Source: Bradyrhizobium sp. SRS-191
Lineage (GTDB): Bacteria > Pseudomonadota > Alphaproteobacteria > Rhizobiales > Xanthobacteraceae
Direction: 5' to 3'
NCBI RefSeq assembly: GCF_024586915.1
Contig: NZ_JANBVS010000005.1
Coordinates: forward strand, 310,001-374,000
Length of the DNA stretch: 64,000 bases
The notes below the pieces were generated by a model. The model was given only the letters and a program-made list of their open reading frames with translations, ran no database searches and was not told the origin of the DNA. Positions 36,049-47,516 of the stretch are shown piece after piece. Within the stretch, counting starts at the first letter, position 1. The number at the start of each line of letters is the position of its first letter. The position numbers and the translations under genes are program-made.

Positions 36049-37719
36049 ATGACTTCGTTTCTGATCGCCAATATGGCGCCGATCATGTTCGGCTCGCTGG
36101 TCGTCATGCTGCTGCTCGGCTATCCGGCCGCGTTCTCGCTCGGCGCCGTCGGCCTGTTCTATGCCCTCATCGGCATCGAGCTCGGAGAATTCCGGCCGGA
36201 CTTCCTGCAGGCGCTCCCTGAACGCGTCTACGGCGTGATGAACAACGACACGCTGCTGGCCATTCCGTTCTTCACCTTCATGGGTCTGGTGCTGGAACGA
36301 TCCGGCATGGCCGAGGATCTGCTCGACACCATCGGCCAGCTGTTCGGCACCATCCGCGGCGGCCTTGCCTATGCGGTCATCTTCGTCGGCGCGCTGCTCG
36401 CGGCCACCACCGGCGTCGTCGCGGCCTCCGTCATCTCGATGGGCCTGATCTCGCTGCCGATCATGCTGCGCTACGGATATGACCGGCGCCTCGCCTCGGG
36501 CGTGATCGCCGCCTCCGGCACGCTGGCGCAGATCATCCCGCCGTCGCTGGTGCTGATCGTGATGGCCGACCAGCTCGGCAAGTCGGTCGGCGACATGTAC
36601 GAGGGCGCCTTCATCCCCGGCCTCGTGCTGTCGGCGCTCTACGCCGGCTATGCCTTCCTTGTCAGCATGATCTTCCCGAAGGCGGCGCCCGGCCTGCCGC
36701 CGGAAGCAATCGGCTTCCGCGAGGATTCCGGCAGCCGCGGCCTGACCTCGCTGGGCATGCTGTTCCTCGCCTCCTGCGTGTTCGGCTGGTACGTGATGCG
36801 CGGCTCCGAATATCACGGCGCCGATTTCGTCGTGCTCTGCATGTTCTCTGGCATCGTGTTCGCCTTCGCGGTCGCGGTGGTGAACTGGCTGCTGGAGCGC
36901 GCCACGGGATACCGCTTCCTGTCGCGCATGGCGCAGCAGACCACCTTCGTGATGGTGCCGCCGCTGTTCCTGATCTTCCTGGTGCTTGGCACGATCTTCA
37001 TCGGCCTGGCGACCCCGACCGAAGGCGGCGCGATGGGCGCAGCAGGCGCCATCATCCTCGGCGCGATCAAGCGCCGGCTCAGCTTCGACCTGGTCCGACA
37101 GGCCGTCGAGTCCACCGCGAAACTGTCGGCCTTCGTGGTCTTCATCCTGGTCGGCGCGCGCGTGTTCTCGCTGACCTTCTACGGCGTCAACGGCCACGTC
37201 TGGGTCGAGCACCTCTTGACCTCCCTGCCGGGCGGCCAGGTCGGCTTCCTGATCTTCGTCAACGCCTTCGTGTTCGTGCTGGCCTTCTTCCTCGACTTCT
37301 TCGAGTTGGCCTTCATCATCATCCCGCTGCTCGGACCCGCAGCCGAAAAGCTCGGCATCGACCTGATCTGGTTCGGCGTCATCCTCGGCGTCAACATGCA
37401 GACCTCGTTCATGCATCCGCCGTTCGGCTTCGCGCTGTTCTATCTGCGCTCGGTGGCGCCGAAGGATTCGTATCTCGACCGCGTCACCGGCAAGCGGATG
37501 GAGCCGGTCACGACGGGCCAGATCTACTGGGGCGCGGTGCCGTTCGTGGTGATCCAGCTGATCATGGTGATGCTGGTGATCGTGTTCCCCTCGATGGTCA
37601 TGCACTACAAGGGCACCGCCTCGACCGTCGATCCGAACTCGATCAAGATCGACATCCCGCAGATCGACGCGCCGCCGCTCGACTTCGGCCCGCCGCAGAT
37701 CGATCCGCCGAAGCAGTGA
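36049..37719 (+). CDS. TRAP transporter large membrane subunit (DctM)
   Basis: The 556-residue protein is the channel-forming TRAP subunit, with about twelve helices. Family motifs include AIPFFTFMGLVLERSG, AASGTLAQIIPPSLVLIVMA (helix hairpin of the substrate site) and TPTEGGAMGAAGAII, and the C-terminal LGVNMQTSFMHPPFGFALFY. It is longer than standard DctM (about 430) owing to an extra mid segment and a proline-rich tail, as in COG4664 members. A strong bidirectional terminator follows at 37752-37780. Confidence 0.92.
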   Translation: MTSFLIANMAPIMFGSLVVMLLLGYPAAFSLGAVGLFYALIGIELGEFRPDFLQALPERVYGVMNNDTLLAIPFFTFMGLVLERSGMAEDLLDTIGQLFGTIRGGLAYAVIFVGALLAATTGVVAASVISMGLISLPIMLRYGYDRRLASGVIAASGTLAQIIPPSLVLIVMADQLGKSVGDMYEGAFIPGLVLSALYAGYAFLVSMIFPKAAPGLPPEAIGFREDSGSRGLTSLGMLFLASCVFGWYVMRGSEYHGADFVVLCMFSGIVFAFAVAVVNWLLERATGYRFLSRMAQQTTFVMVPPLFLIFLVLGTIFIGLATPTEGGAMGAAGAIILGAIKRRLSFDLVRQAVESTAKLSAFVVFILVGARVFSLTFYGVNGHVWVEHLLTSLPGGQVGFLIFVNAFVFVLAFFLDFFELAFIIIPLLGPAAEKLGIDLIWFGVILGVNMQTSFMHPPFGFALFYLRSVAPKDSYLDRVTGKRMEPVTTGQIYWGAVPFVVIQLIMVMLVIVFPSMVMHYKGTASTVDPNSIKIDIPQIDAPPLDFGPPQIDPPKQ

Positions 37720-37751
37720 CGTCTCACGGCGCCTGATCGCCTCATCAACGA

Positions 37752-37785
37752 AAAACCCCGGCGCAAGGCGCCGGGGTTTTGTTTT
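37752..37785. terminator. Bidirectional intrinsic terminator
   Basis: A perfect 13-bp stem (aaaaccccggcgc / gcgccggggtttt) with loop aag, flanked by A-rich and T-rich runs on the two sides. It serves both the plus-strand TRAP operon and the minus-strand DctP gene ending at 37817. Confidence 0.9.
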
Positions 37786-37816
37786 GCGTTTACGCAGGAA
37801 GAGACGCGGCGCTTGC

Positions 37817-38905
37817 TCAGGCTAGCGGATTGCGCGCCATGAACGCGTCGTAGCCGATCTCGGCGACCTGGAACCAGGAATAGCCGTTGCCGGCGAAGGC
37901 GCTCAGCGATTCCAGCGTCTTCTTGAAGTCGGGGTTGGTGGCCGCGACCTCGGAATGCAGCTCGCGCGCCGCCTTGATGCAGGCCTGCATGATCTCCGGC
38001 GAGAAGCCGTGCAGCTTGGCGCCTGCGGCGAGCAGCCGGCGCAGCGCCGCCGGATTGCTCTGGTCGTATTTCGCCATCATCCAGTTGTTGGCGAAGTGGC
38101 CGGCCTGCTCGAGGATCTTCTGGTAGTGCTTGGGCAGCGCGTTCCAGCGATCCTGGTTGACGAAGGCGAGCAGCATCGGCCCGCCCTCCCACCAGCCCGG
38201 ATAGTAGTAGTGCGGCGCGACCTTGACGAAGCCGAGCTTCTCGTCGTCATACGGGCCGACCCACTCGGCCGCATCGATCGTGCCCTTCTCCAGCGCCGGG
38301 TAGATGTCGCCGCCGGCGATCTGCTGCGGCACCGCGCCGAGCTTCTGCAGCACGCGGCCGGCGAAGCCGCCGACGCGAAATTTCAGGCCCTTGAGATCGT
38401 TGACGCTGGTGAGCTCCTTGCGAAACCAGCCGCCCATCTGGCAACCGGTATTGCCGGCGAGCAGCGAGACCACATTGTACTTCGTGTAGAACTCGTTGAG
38501 GATCTCGCGGCCGCCACCGAGCATGTACCAGGCCTGGTTGATGCGCATGTTCGGTCCGAACGGCACCGACGAGCCGAAGGTGAAGGTCGGGTCCTTGCCG
38601 AAGTAGTAGTAGGACGCAGTGTGGCCGATCTCGACTGTGCCGTTCTGCACGGCGTCGACAACCTGCAGGCCGGGCACGATCTCGCCGGCGGCGAACGGCT
38701 GGATCTGGAATTTGTTGTCGGTGGCCTCGCCGACCATCTTGCACATCATTTCGGCGCCGCCATACAGCGTGTCGAGCGATTTCGGCCAGCTCGTCGGCAT
38801 GCGCCATTTCAGCTCGGGCATCGACTGCGCAATGGCCGGCGCCGCGATCGCTGCGGCTCCGGCAGCGCCGAGACCCGTGACCTTGATGAAGTCTCTCCGC
38901 TTCAT
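37817..38905 (-). CDS. TRAP transporter solute-binding protein (DctP), copy A
   Basis: The 362-residue protein begins MKRRDFIKVTGLGAAG, a twin-arginine signal, so it is exported folded to the periplasm. The mature part is of the mannitol/chloroaromatic TRAP receptor class (COG4663): [41 protein letters not shown] and [20 protein letters not shown]. It is about 60 per cent like the next gene by eye. ATG 38905 follows GGGAGGGGAAAG. It lies opposite DctQM across a shared terminator, and both genes probably serve the same transporter. Confidence 0.9.
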   Translation of the reverse strand: MKRRDFIKVTGLGAAGAAAIAAPAIAQSMPELKWRMPTSWPKSLDTLYGGAEMMCKMVGEATDNKFQIQPFAAGEIVPGLQVVDAVQNGTVEIGHTASYYYFGKDPTFTFGSSVPFGPNMRINQAWYMLGGGREILNEFYTKYNVVSLLAGNTGCQMGGWFRKELTSVNDLKGLKFRVGGFAGRVLQKLGAVPQQIAGGDIYPALEKGTIDAAEWVGPYDDEKLGFVKVAPHYYYPGWWEGGPMLLAFVNQDRWNALPKHYQKILEQAGHFANNWMMAKYDQSNPAALRRLLAAGAKLHGFSPEIMQACIKAARELHSEVAATNPDFKKTLESLSAFAGNGYSWFQVAEIGYDAFMARNPLA

Positions 38906-39030
38906 AATTCTTTCCCCTCCCTTGGGTGATCGTGTTCGTTTCCTGGGCAGCCTTCTTTGTGAGGCTTCAGTTCCAGTGTGGATCAAAGTGCGTCGGAGTG
39001 CCATTGCGAAACGTTGTCGCAACGCAACGC

Positions 39031-39059
39031 AAAAAGCCCGGCCTCTTGCGAGGCCGGGC
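39031..39059 (-). terminator. Intrinsic terminator of DctP copy B
   Basis: On the minus strand a perfect 10-bp stem (gcccggcctc / gaggccgggc) with a GCAA tetraloop is followed by five Ts. It lies 36 nt after the stop of the DctP gene at 39095 and should end its transcript before the promoter region of copy A. Confidence 0.85.
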
Positions 39060-39094
39060 CTGATGTCGATCCGCCGATCTTGGTTAGCTTGCGA

Positions 39095-41495
<2,401 letters not shown>

Positions 41496-41627
41496 GGCGC
41501 GTCTCCTGAAATGCTTCAGAACGCGCCACATCGTCGCGCCCTATCCTGTTGGCCGGACGCGATCTTCCGTCGTTGCCGAAAGGATCGCGCACGCCCCCTG
41601 TTGCGCTGCTTCATAATGAAGCCCGGC

Positions 41628-42074
41628 TCAAAACGCCACCATGGTTCCGATGTCGCCGGAGTTCTCGTCCGGTCCATCGCCGGCCTGCTCTTTCGCAGCC
41701 TCGTAATTCAACTCGATCATCACGCCGTTGGGGTCGCGGACGAAGATCTGCCACAACTCGCCGCCCGGCACCTGCCGCGCATCGAACGGCATGCCCTTGG
41801 ATTCGAGCCGCGCCTTCATGCCGGCGAAGCCGCGGCTGACGAAGGCGACGTGATGCACGACTCCGGAATCCGGCTTCTGGGCCTCCGAGGTCGGCGAGAT
41901 ATCGACCAGATGCACCACCGGCCGGCCCTCGCTGTACATCCAGGCGCCGGGAAACGCGAAGTTCGGCCGGTCGCCGTTCTCGAGCCCGAGCACGTCTTCA
42001 TAGAAGCGCACGGTCTCCTGGAGATTGCGGGTCCGGATGTTGAAATGATCGAGCACGCCGACGCTGACACCCAT
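41628..42074 (-). CDS. VOC (glyoxalase/bleomycin-resistance fold) protein
   Basis: The 148-residue protein has the paired beta-alpha-beta-beta-beta units of the VOC family: VLDHFNIRTRNLQETVRFYEDVLGLE and HHVAFVSRGFAGMKARLESKG, with metal ligands at the usual His and Glu places (LDHFN, HHVAF, VMIELNYE). It may be a dioxygenase, lyase or binding protein. Start ATG 42074 follows CAGGGAG. It is divergent from the oxidoreductase at 42344. Substrate unknown. Confidence 0.88.
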   Translation of the reverse strand: MGVSVGVLDHFNIRTRNLQETVRFYEDVLGLENGDRPNFAFPGAWMYSEGRPVVHLVDISPTSEAQKPDSGVVHHVAFVSRGFAGMKARLESKGMPFDARQVPGGELWQIFVRDPNGVMIELNYEAAKEQAGDGPDENSGDIGTMVAF

Positions 42075-42343
42075 GCGAGACACTCCCTGGCTGTTCGTTG
42101 CTGGTCTGGATTTCGTTGCCGGATGACGGCTTTGCAAGCGGTGATGATGATGCCTCTTTAGCACGATGGCGCGCTTCGCATCCGTCACGAAGGCGTTGCC
42201 CCGGCGTCGCAAGCCGTTATGGTGCGGCGTCCAGCGGACCGCCGGAACCGGCCGGCTGCTGATGTTTTCCTTCAAGAACCGCCCGGCCCGCTCAAGGCCG
42301 TCGGCAGAACCCCCAAGAGAACCCCAAGGGCAAGGTCACTCAT

Positions 42344-43213
42344 ATGGCTAAAGTCGCTTTCATCGGTCTCGGCGTCATGGGTTTCCCCATGGCAGGACAT
42401 CTCGTGAAGAAGGGTGGTCACGAGGTCACGGTCTACAACCGCACCGCGGCCAAGGCGAAGGAATGGGCCGACAAGTTCGGCGGCAAGACCGCCGCGACCC
42501 CGAAGCAGGCCGCCGAGGGCCAGGACTTCGTGATGTGCTGCGTCGGCAACGACAATGATCTGCGCTCGGTGACGATCGGTCCCGACGGCGCCTTTGCCGG
42601 CATGACCAAGGGCGCGACCTTCGTCGACCACACCACGGCCTCGGCTGAAGTGGCACGTGAGCTCGACGCCGCAGCCACCAAGGCCGGCTTCAAATTCATC
42701 GACGCACCCGTCTCCGGCGGCCAGGCCGGTGCCGAGAACGGCGTGCTGACCGTGATGTGCGGCGGCACGGCCGATGCCTATGCCGGCGCCGAGCCGGTCA
42801 TCGCGGCCTATGCGCGGATGTGCAAGCTGCTCGGGCCGGCCGGCTCCGGCCAGCTGACCAAGATGGTCAACCAGATCTGCATCGCCGGCCTCGTGCAGGG
42901 CCTCTCCGAAGGCATCCACTTCGCCAAGAAGTCGGGCCTCGACGTTCCCGCCGTGATCGAGACCATCTCCAAGGGCGCGGCGCAATCCTGGCAGATGGAG
43001 AACCGCTACAAGACCATGAATGACGGCAAATATGACTTTGGTTTTGCTGTGGAATGGATGCGCAAGGACCTGTCGATCTGCCTGAACGAGGCGCGCCACA
43101 ACGGCGCCCACCTGCCGGTCACCGCGCTGGTCGACCAGTTCTACTCCGAGGTCGAGAAGCTCGGCGGCAAGCGCTGGGATACGTCGAGCCTGCTGGCGCG
43201 TCTGGAGAAGTAG
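42344..43213 (+). CDS. 3-hydroxyisobutyrate dehydrogenase-family oxidoreductase
   Basis: The 289-residue enzyme has the N-terminal NAD(P) site FIGLGVMGFPMAGHLVKKG, the family signature DAPVSGGQAGAENGVLTVMCGG and the catalytic lysine in GSGQLTKMVNQ. The C-terminal helical domain is complete. Members reduce or oxidise small beta-hydroxyacids (3-hydroxyisobutyrate, tartronate semialdehyde); the arrangement alone does not fix the substrate. Normal length; a GC-rich hairpin follows the stop. Confidence 0.92.
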   Translation: MAKVAFIGLGVMGFPMAGHLVKKGGHEVTVYNRTAAKAKEWADKFGGKTAATPKQAAEGQDFVMCCVGNDNDLRSVTIGPDGAFAGMTKGATFVDHTTASAEVARELDAAATKAGFKFIDAPVSGGQAGAENGVLTVMCGGTADAYAGAEPVIAAYARMCKLLGPAGSGQLTKMVNQICIAGLVQGLSEGIHFAKKSGLDVPAVIETISKGAAQSWQMENRYKTMNDGKYDFGFAVEWMRKDLSICLNEARHNGAHLPVTALVDQFYSEVEKLGGKRWDTSSLLARLEK

Positions 43214-43238
43214 TCCAGGACTGGTCGACGACATCAAG

Positions 43239-43267
43239 CGGCCGCCGCTCGATTCGAGGGGCGGCCG
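43239..43267 (+). terminator. Possible terminator hairpin
   Basis: An inverted pair cggccgcc/ggcggccg with a 13-nt loop, 26 nt after the oxidoreductase stop. The T-run is weak (ttc), so activity is uncertain. Confidence 0.4.
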
Positions 43268-43447
43268 TTCTGCATTGGGTTCGTACGGCGAGACTCGCGC
43301 CCCCGCCCCCTCGCAGCAATTGGCGCCGGACTTGTTGGCACGGCCTCGGACCTTCCATTGCGCGCCCAGCGACTCGCTGATACCCGTTGCAATCGCTAAT
43401 CGTTCGCATGTGTTGCCGGATCGAGACACGCCGCAGCAGAATGCCCC

Positions 43448-43473
43448 ATATGTGATGTTATAACATTACATAT
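43448..43473. promoter_or_regulatory. 26-bp palindrome upstream of the TonB receptor, Zur-like core
   Basis: The arms ATATGTGATGTTA and TAACATTACATAT are complementary except for one pair, over 13 bp each with no spacer. The core ATGTTATAACAT resembles zinc-uptake regulator (Zur) boxes, which contain GTTATA and TATAAC halves, though with a shorter centre. It lies about 90 nt before the receptor start in an AT-rich patch suited to a promoter. Another FUR-type or a different regulator is possible. Confidence 0.5.
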
Positions 43474-43563
43474 AAGGACATATCGGCTAACTCTCGTCCC
43501 GGTGATCAGGAACGTAAGGGGGGGCGCGGAGGCCGGCTGGCCGGACTCCGCGGTGGGATCGAA

Positions 43564-45942
43564 ATGAGCGCGCGGGATTTCTGGGGTTCGGTAACGTTGG
43601 CGGGGCTGGTGGTGGCGGGCTGTTCAGCCATGACCACGGCCGGCGCGCAGGACAGGCAGCCAGCGAGCGACACGCTGCTGCCGGACGTGACGGTCGACGC
43701 GCCGCGCCAACGGCCAGCCGCCCGCCCGATGCCATCGTCGACGCAGGACGTCCGGCCAACGGCGCGGACGATGCCGCGGCGTCCAACCGCGCCATCGCAG
43801 GCGGCAGCGGGACCGTCGGCCCCGTCCTCCGCTTTGGCCGGGACGCCGCTCAACAGCAACACCACTCCGGCGGCCGCCAGCCGGCTCGGCCTCACGGCGC
43901 GCGAGGTGCCGGCAGCTGTTGACGTCATCGGCGCCGAGACCCTGCGCGAGCAGGGCTACCATACGACCGTCGATGCCGTGAAAGGCGCCGCCGGCGTCAG
44001 CGCCGGCGATGCGCCGAACGATGTCGGCTACGCGATGCGCGGCTTCCAGGGCAACCAGGTCAACGTCCTCTACAATGGCATCAACATCGGCCCGACCGGC
44101 TTCACGGCGCTGACAATGGAAACCTTCAATCTCGATCGCGTCGAGGTGCTGAAGGGCCCCTCCTCGCTGAGCTCGGGCCAGGGAGCGGTCGGCGGTACCA
44201 TCAACTTCGTGACCAAGGCGCCGCAGTCCGGTCCGGTGCAGAACGAGGCCTTCATCGGCTTCGACCAGCGCGGCACGTTCCGCAGCGGCTTCGGCTCCGG
44301 CGGCAGCACCACCGTTCAGGGGCTCGACTATCGCTTCGACATCAGTCGGACCAGGGAGGTCGGCTTCATCGACGACACCGAGTTCAAGAACGTCCACGTC
44401 TCCGGACAATTGAACTATCGCCTGTCCGACAGCTTCAAGACCTTCTTTGCCGCCGAGTTCAAGGACTACAAGGCCAAGCCCTATGAGGGCACGCCGCTGG
44501 TGCCGGTGGCCACTAGCGGCGCGAACGCGACCAGCGGCATCGTGTCGGGCACCAAGATCTCGGCCTATAATGGCAGCGATCTCGGCGCGGTGACGATCGA
44601 CGGCCGCACGCTGTCGACCAACTACAACGTCGTCGACGGCCACAAGACGATCAAGGAATCCTGGGTGCGTAGCGGGTTCGAATGGGACCTCAACAACACC
44701 GTCACGTTGCGGAGCCAGATCTACAACTACAATGCCAGCCGCGACTGGTACAACAACGAATGGTCATCGTTCAACGCGAACACCAACCTGGTCGACCGCG
44801 AGCGTTTCTTTGTCCATCACAACCACAACACGGTCGGCAACATCACCGATGTCACCTGGAACGCCAACCTGTTCGGCCTGGCCAACCGCCTCGTCGGCTC
44901 GGTCGAGAGTTCGCATACCGACTTCTCGCGGCCTGGCGCGGCAAACTTTCCGGGCGAGTCGGTCCCGCTGGTCGGGTTCGACCGCGGCACCTACGGTCTC
45001 CTGACGACGCAAATGCAGACCGCGACCATCAACAATGTCGCGCTCAACATCGAAGATCGGCTGAAGCTGACCGACACGTTCGCCCTGGTCGGCGGACTGC
45101 GCTACAACCCGTTCACGCTCGACCGCACCTGGATCCGAGACGGCGCCGAGCGGCCTGGCTTCCCCTACTCCAAGAGCTGGCAGCCGCTCACCGGCCGCAT
45201 CGGCTATACCTGGGAAGCGCTGCCTGGCACGACGTTCTACAGCCAATATGCAACGGCGACCGACATCTCGGCCGACAGCATCTTCATTCTAACACCAACG
45301 CAGAATCTGACCCTCTCGGACTCCCGCAGCTACGAGACCGGCGTCAAGCAGCTGACGTGGAACGGCCGGGCGGAATGGACCTTCTCGGCCTTCGACATCG
45401 AACGCAACAACGTCTACAGCGCCCAGGCCGGCCAGCAGCTCAACCTCGCCGGCAAGGTGAAGTCGCAGGGCCTCGAATTTTCAGCCGCGGTGCGGCCGAC
45501 ACCGGAGAGCAAGCTGTGGGGCAACGTCGCCTATGTCCGCGCGCGCTATGCCGACTATGATCTCGCCGGCGGCGGCTCGTTCACCGGCAACACGCCACCG
45601 AACATCCCCGCCGTCATCGTCAATGGCGGCGGCTCCTACCGCTTCCTCAATCCGGGCTGGTGGCCGGTCGAGCTCGGCTTCTCCGTGCGCCATGTCGGCG
45701 ACCGCTGGAGCACCGACGCCAACACGGTGAAGCTGCTCGCCTACACCACCGCAGACCTGTTCGCCTTCATCGACCTGCCGAAAGTGCCGATGTTCGCCAC
45801 CGCGACCAGCACCCGCCTCGCCTTCCGCGTCCGCAACGTCACCGACAAGCGCTACGCGGCCTGGAGCGATCCGTTCTATCCCGACCAGATCTTCCTGGGC
45901 GCGCCCCGCACCTACGAGGTCGAAGCCTCGTTCAAGTTCTAG
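43564..45942 (+). CDS. TonB-dependent receptor (siderophore or metal complex)
   Basis: The 792-residue outer-membrane protein starts with a signal-like sequence and a proline and alanine-rich stretch. The plug domain (about residues 115-240) has PAAVDVIGAETLREQGYHTT, GYAMRGFQGNQVNVLYNG and the VEVLKGPSSLSSGQGAVGG block. The barrel follows, ending in the C-terminal aromatic (EVEASFKF) needed for insertion. It is of the siderophore-receptor subfamily. A PepSY gene begins 6 nt after the stop. A palindrome upstream suggests metal-dependent control. Confidence 0.92.
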   Translation: MSARDFWGSVTLAGLVVAGCSAMTTAGAQDRQPASDTLLPDVTVDAPRQRPAARPMPSSTQDVRPTARTMPRRPTAPSQAAAGPSAPSSALAGTPLNSNTTPAAASRLGLTAREVPAAVDVIGAETLREQGYHTTVDAVKGAAGVSAGDAPNDVGYAMRGFQGNQVNVLYNGINIGPTGFTALTMETFNLDRVEVLKGPSSLSSGQGAVGGTINFVTKAPQSGPVQNEAFIGFDQRGTFRSGFGSGGSTTVQGLDYRFDISRTREVGFIDDTEFKNVHVSGQLNYRLSDSFKTFFAAEFKDYKAKPYEGTPLVPVATSGANATSGIVSGTKISAYNGSDLGAVTIDGRTLSTNYNVVDGHKTIKESWVRSGFEWDLNNTVTLRSQIYNYNASRDWYNNEWSSFNANTNLVDRERFFVHHNHNTVGNITDVTWNANLFGLANRLVGSVESSHTDFSRPGAANFPGESVPLVGFDRGTYGLLTTQMQTATINNVALNIEDRLKLTDTFALVGGLRYNPFTLDRTWIRDGAERPGFPYSKSWQPLTGRIGYTWEALPGTTFYSQYATATDISADSIFILTPTQNLTLSDSRSYETGVKQLTWNGRAEWTFSAFDIERNNVYSAQAGQQLNLAGKVKSQGLEFSAAVRPTPESKLWGNVAYVRARYADYDLAGGGSFTGNTPPNIPAVIVNGGGSYRFLNPGWWPVELGFSVRHVGDRWSTDANTVKLLAYTTADLFAFIDLPKVPMFATATSTRLAFRVRNVTDKRYAAWSDPFYPDQIFLGAPRTYEVEASFKF

Positions 45943-45948
45943 AGCGAT

Positions 45949-47397
45949 ATGATCCGGGCGCTGATCCTCACTCATCGCTGGCTCAGCATCCCCCTTGGCC
46001 CGCTGTTCGCGCTGTGGTTCGCCACTGGCATCGTGATGCACTTCGTGCCGTTTCCGGCACAGACCGAGAGCGAGCGGTTTGCCGGGCTGCTGCCGCTCGA
46101 TCTCACCGCAAGTCTCCGCAGCCCAGCGGAAGCCGTCCTCGCGAGCGGCATCGATCGCCCCAGCCGCATTCGACTGTGGCAGCGCGCGGATGGTGCCGTC
46201 TATGTCATCTCCGCCGCCGACCGGAATGCGGCCATTCATGCCGACACGTTGGCAGCGGCCGATGTGACCGCCCCCGATCTCGCGCTGTCCATCGCCCGCC
46301 TGACGGCGCACCAGCGCGGGTTCGTCACCAATGGCGCCGCGGTCGCCGCGCGCGACGACTACGACCAATGGACCGTGCCGGACCGGTTCGATGCGCATCG
46401 CCCGCTCACCCGGATCGCGCTGAACGATGCAGATGAGACCGAGCTCTACGTTTCCTCCCGGACCGGCGAGGTGGTGCTGGACACGACCGGCTTCGAACGC
46501 CGCTGGAATTATCTCGGCAGCGTCATCCACTGGATCTATCCCACGGTGCTGCGCAAGGACTGGTCCGCCTGGAACGTGACGGTGTGGTGGCTGTCGCTCG
46601 CGGCGGTCATTGCTGCCGTGACCGGCGCCCTGCTCGGCCCGCTCAGGCTGCGGCTGCGCAAGGCGCGGCTTGGCTCGCGCTACCGCGGCTGGCACCTGTG
46701 GCATCATTGGGCCGGCCTCGTCTGTACGCAGTTCGTGCTGACCTGGATGGTCAGCGGCTGGCTCTCGATGGACCACGGCCGGCTGTTTGCGACCGGTCAT
46801 CTCACGCCGTCCGAGAACGCCAGTTTCACCGGCGCGCCCGATTGGACGCAACTTTCTGCCGCCCCACTGGCCGCCGGCAGCGGCGAGGTCCGCGAAATCG
46901 AATGGTTCGCATTCGGCGGCCGCCTGCATCGGCGGACGCGCCGCGCGCTGAGCCAGCAGCAGATCTCGGTGCTCGATGGCTCCGCCTGGCGCGTCACCGG
47001 CCGTTTCCTGCAGCCGGCGGAGATCAACGCCGTCACCGCTCGGCTCCGCCCCGACTGCGCGCGATCGATCGAGGTCGAGCCCGGCGACGACTATCCGTTC
47101 TCATCCGACGTGCCGGGCGCCCCGATCCACCGCGTGATCTGCGGCGACACCTGGTATCACGTCGACTCTGCCTCGGGCGCCCTGCTCGAAAGGCTCGATC
47201 CGTCGCGACGCGCCTACCGCTGGCTCTATCAGGCGCTGCACACGCTCGACTTCCCGGCGCTGCTCGCACACGCGACGTTGCGCACCGTCCTCATCATCGG
47301 CCTGTGCGCGGCAGGCTTTGCCTTCAGCCTCACGGGGCTGGTGATCGGCTGGCGACGGCTGCGTGTGCTGGGCGTCGCTGCGCGCCGCAATGGTTAA
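45949..47397 (+). CDS. PepSY-associated membrane protein
   Basis: The 482-residue protein has a first membrane helix (LSIPLGPLFALWFATGIVM), a large periplasmic part with PepSY-like segments, and further helices near VTVWWLSLAAVIAAVTGALLG, WAGLVCTQFVLTWMVSGWLS and TVLIIGLCAAGFAFSLTGLV. Proteins of this type are coupled to TonB receptors and are thought to reduce or process imported metal complexes. The 6-nt spacing implies translation with the receptor. Confidence 0.85.
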   Translation: MIRALILTHRWLSIPLGPLFALWFATGIVMHFVPFPAQTESERFAGLLPLDLTASLRSPAEAVLASGIDRPSRIRLWQRADGAVYVISAADRNAAIHADTLAAADVTAPDLALSIARLTAHQRGFVTNGAAVAARDDYDQWTVPDRFDAHRPLTRIALNDADETELYVSSRTGEVVLDTTGFERRWNYLGSVIHWIYPTVLRKDWSAWNVTVWWLSLAAVIAAVTGALLGPLRLRLRKARLGSRYRGWHLWHHWAGLVCTQFVLTWMVSGWLSMDHGRLFATGHLTPSENASFTGAPDWTQLSAAPLAAGSGEVREIEWFAFGGRLHRRTRRALSQQQISVLDGSAWRVTGRFLQPAEINAVTARLRPDCARSIEVEPGDDYPFSSDVPGAPIHRVICGDTWYHVDSASGALLERLDPSRRAYRWLYQALHTLDFPALLAHATLRTVLIIGLCAAGFAFSLTGLVIGWRRLRVLGVAARRNG

Positions 47398-47410
47398 TTT
47401 TAACGCGCGG

Positions 47411-47438
47411 TTAACGCAAATTTTTCGTTGTCTATAAT
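47411..47438 (+). promoter_or_regulatory. Sigma-70-like promoter of the sensor kinase gene
   Basis: TTAACG (47411-47416) and a perfect TATAAT (47433-47438) are separated by 16 nt, in a short AT-rich patch between the PepSY gene and the kinase. The start of transcription would be near 47445, about 70 nt before the kinase. Confidence 0.55.
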
Positions 47439-47516
47439 CCGTCTTAAGGATTTCGAGCCAGTTATAGAGGATGCAGAAAGCAGCCCGCGCGGCCCCGGGC
47501 AGGATTTGTGTTGTTG

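Noticed and set aside
36046-37605. Histidine and aspartate-rich long frame opposite DctM
   Set aside because: Antisense of a membrane protein gene yields charged repetitive sequence; no family features.
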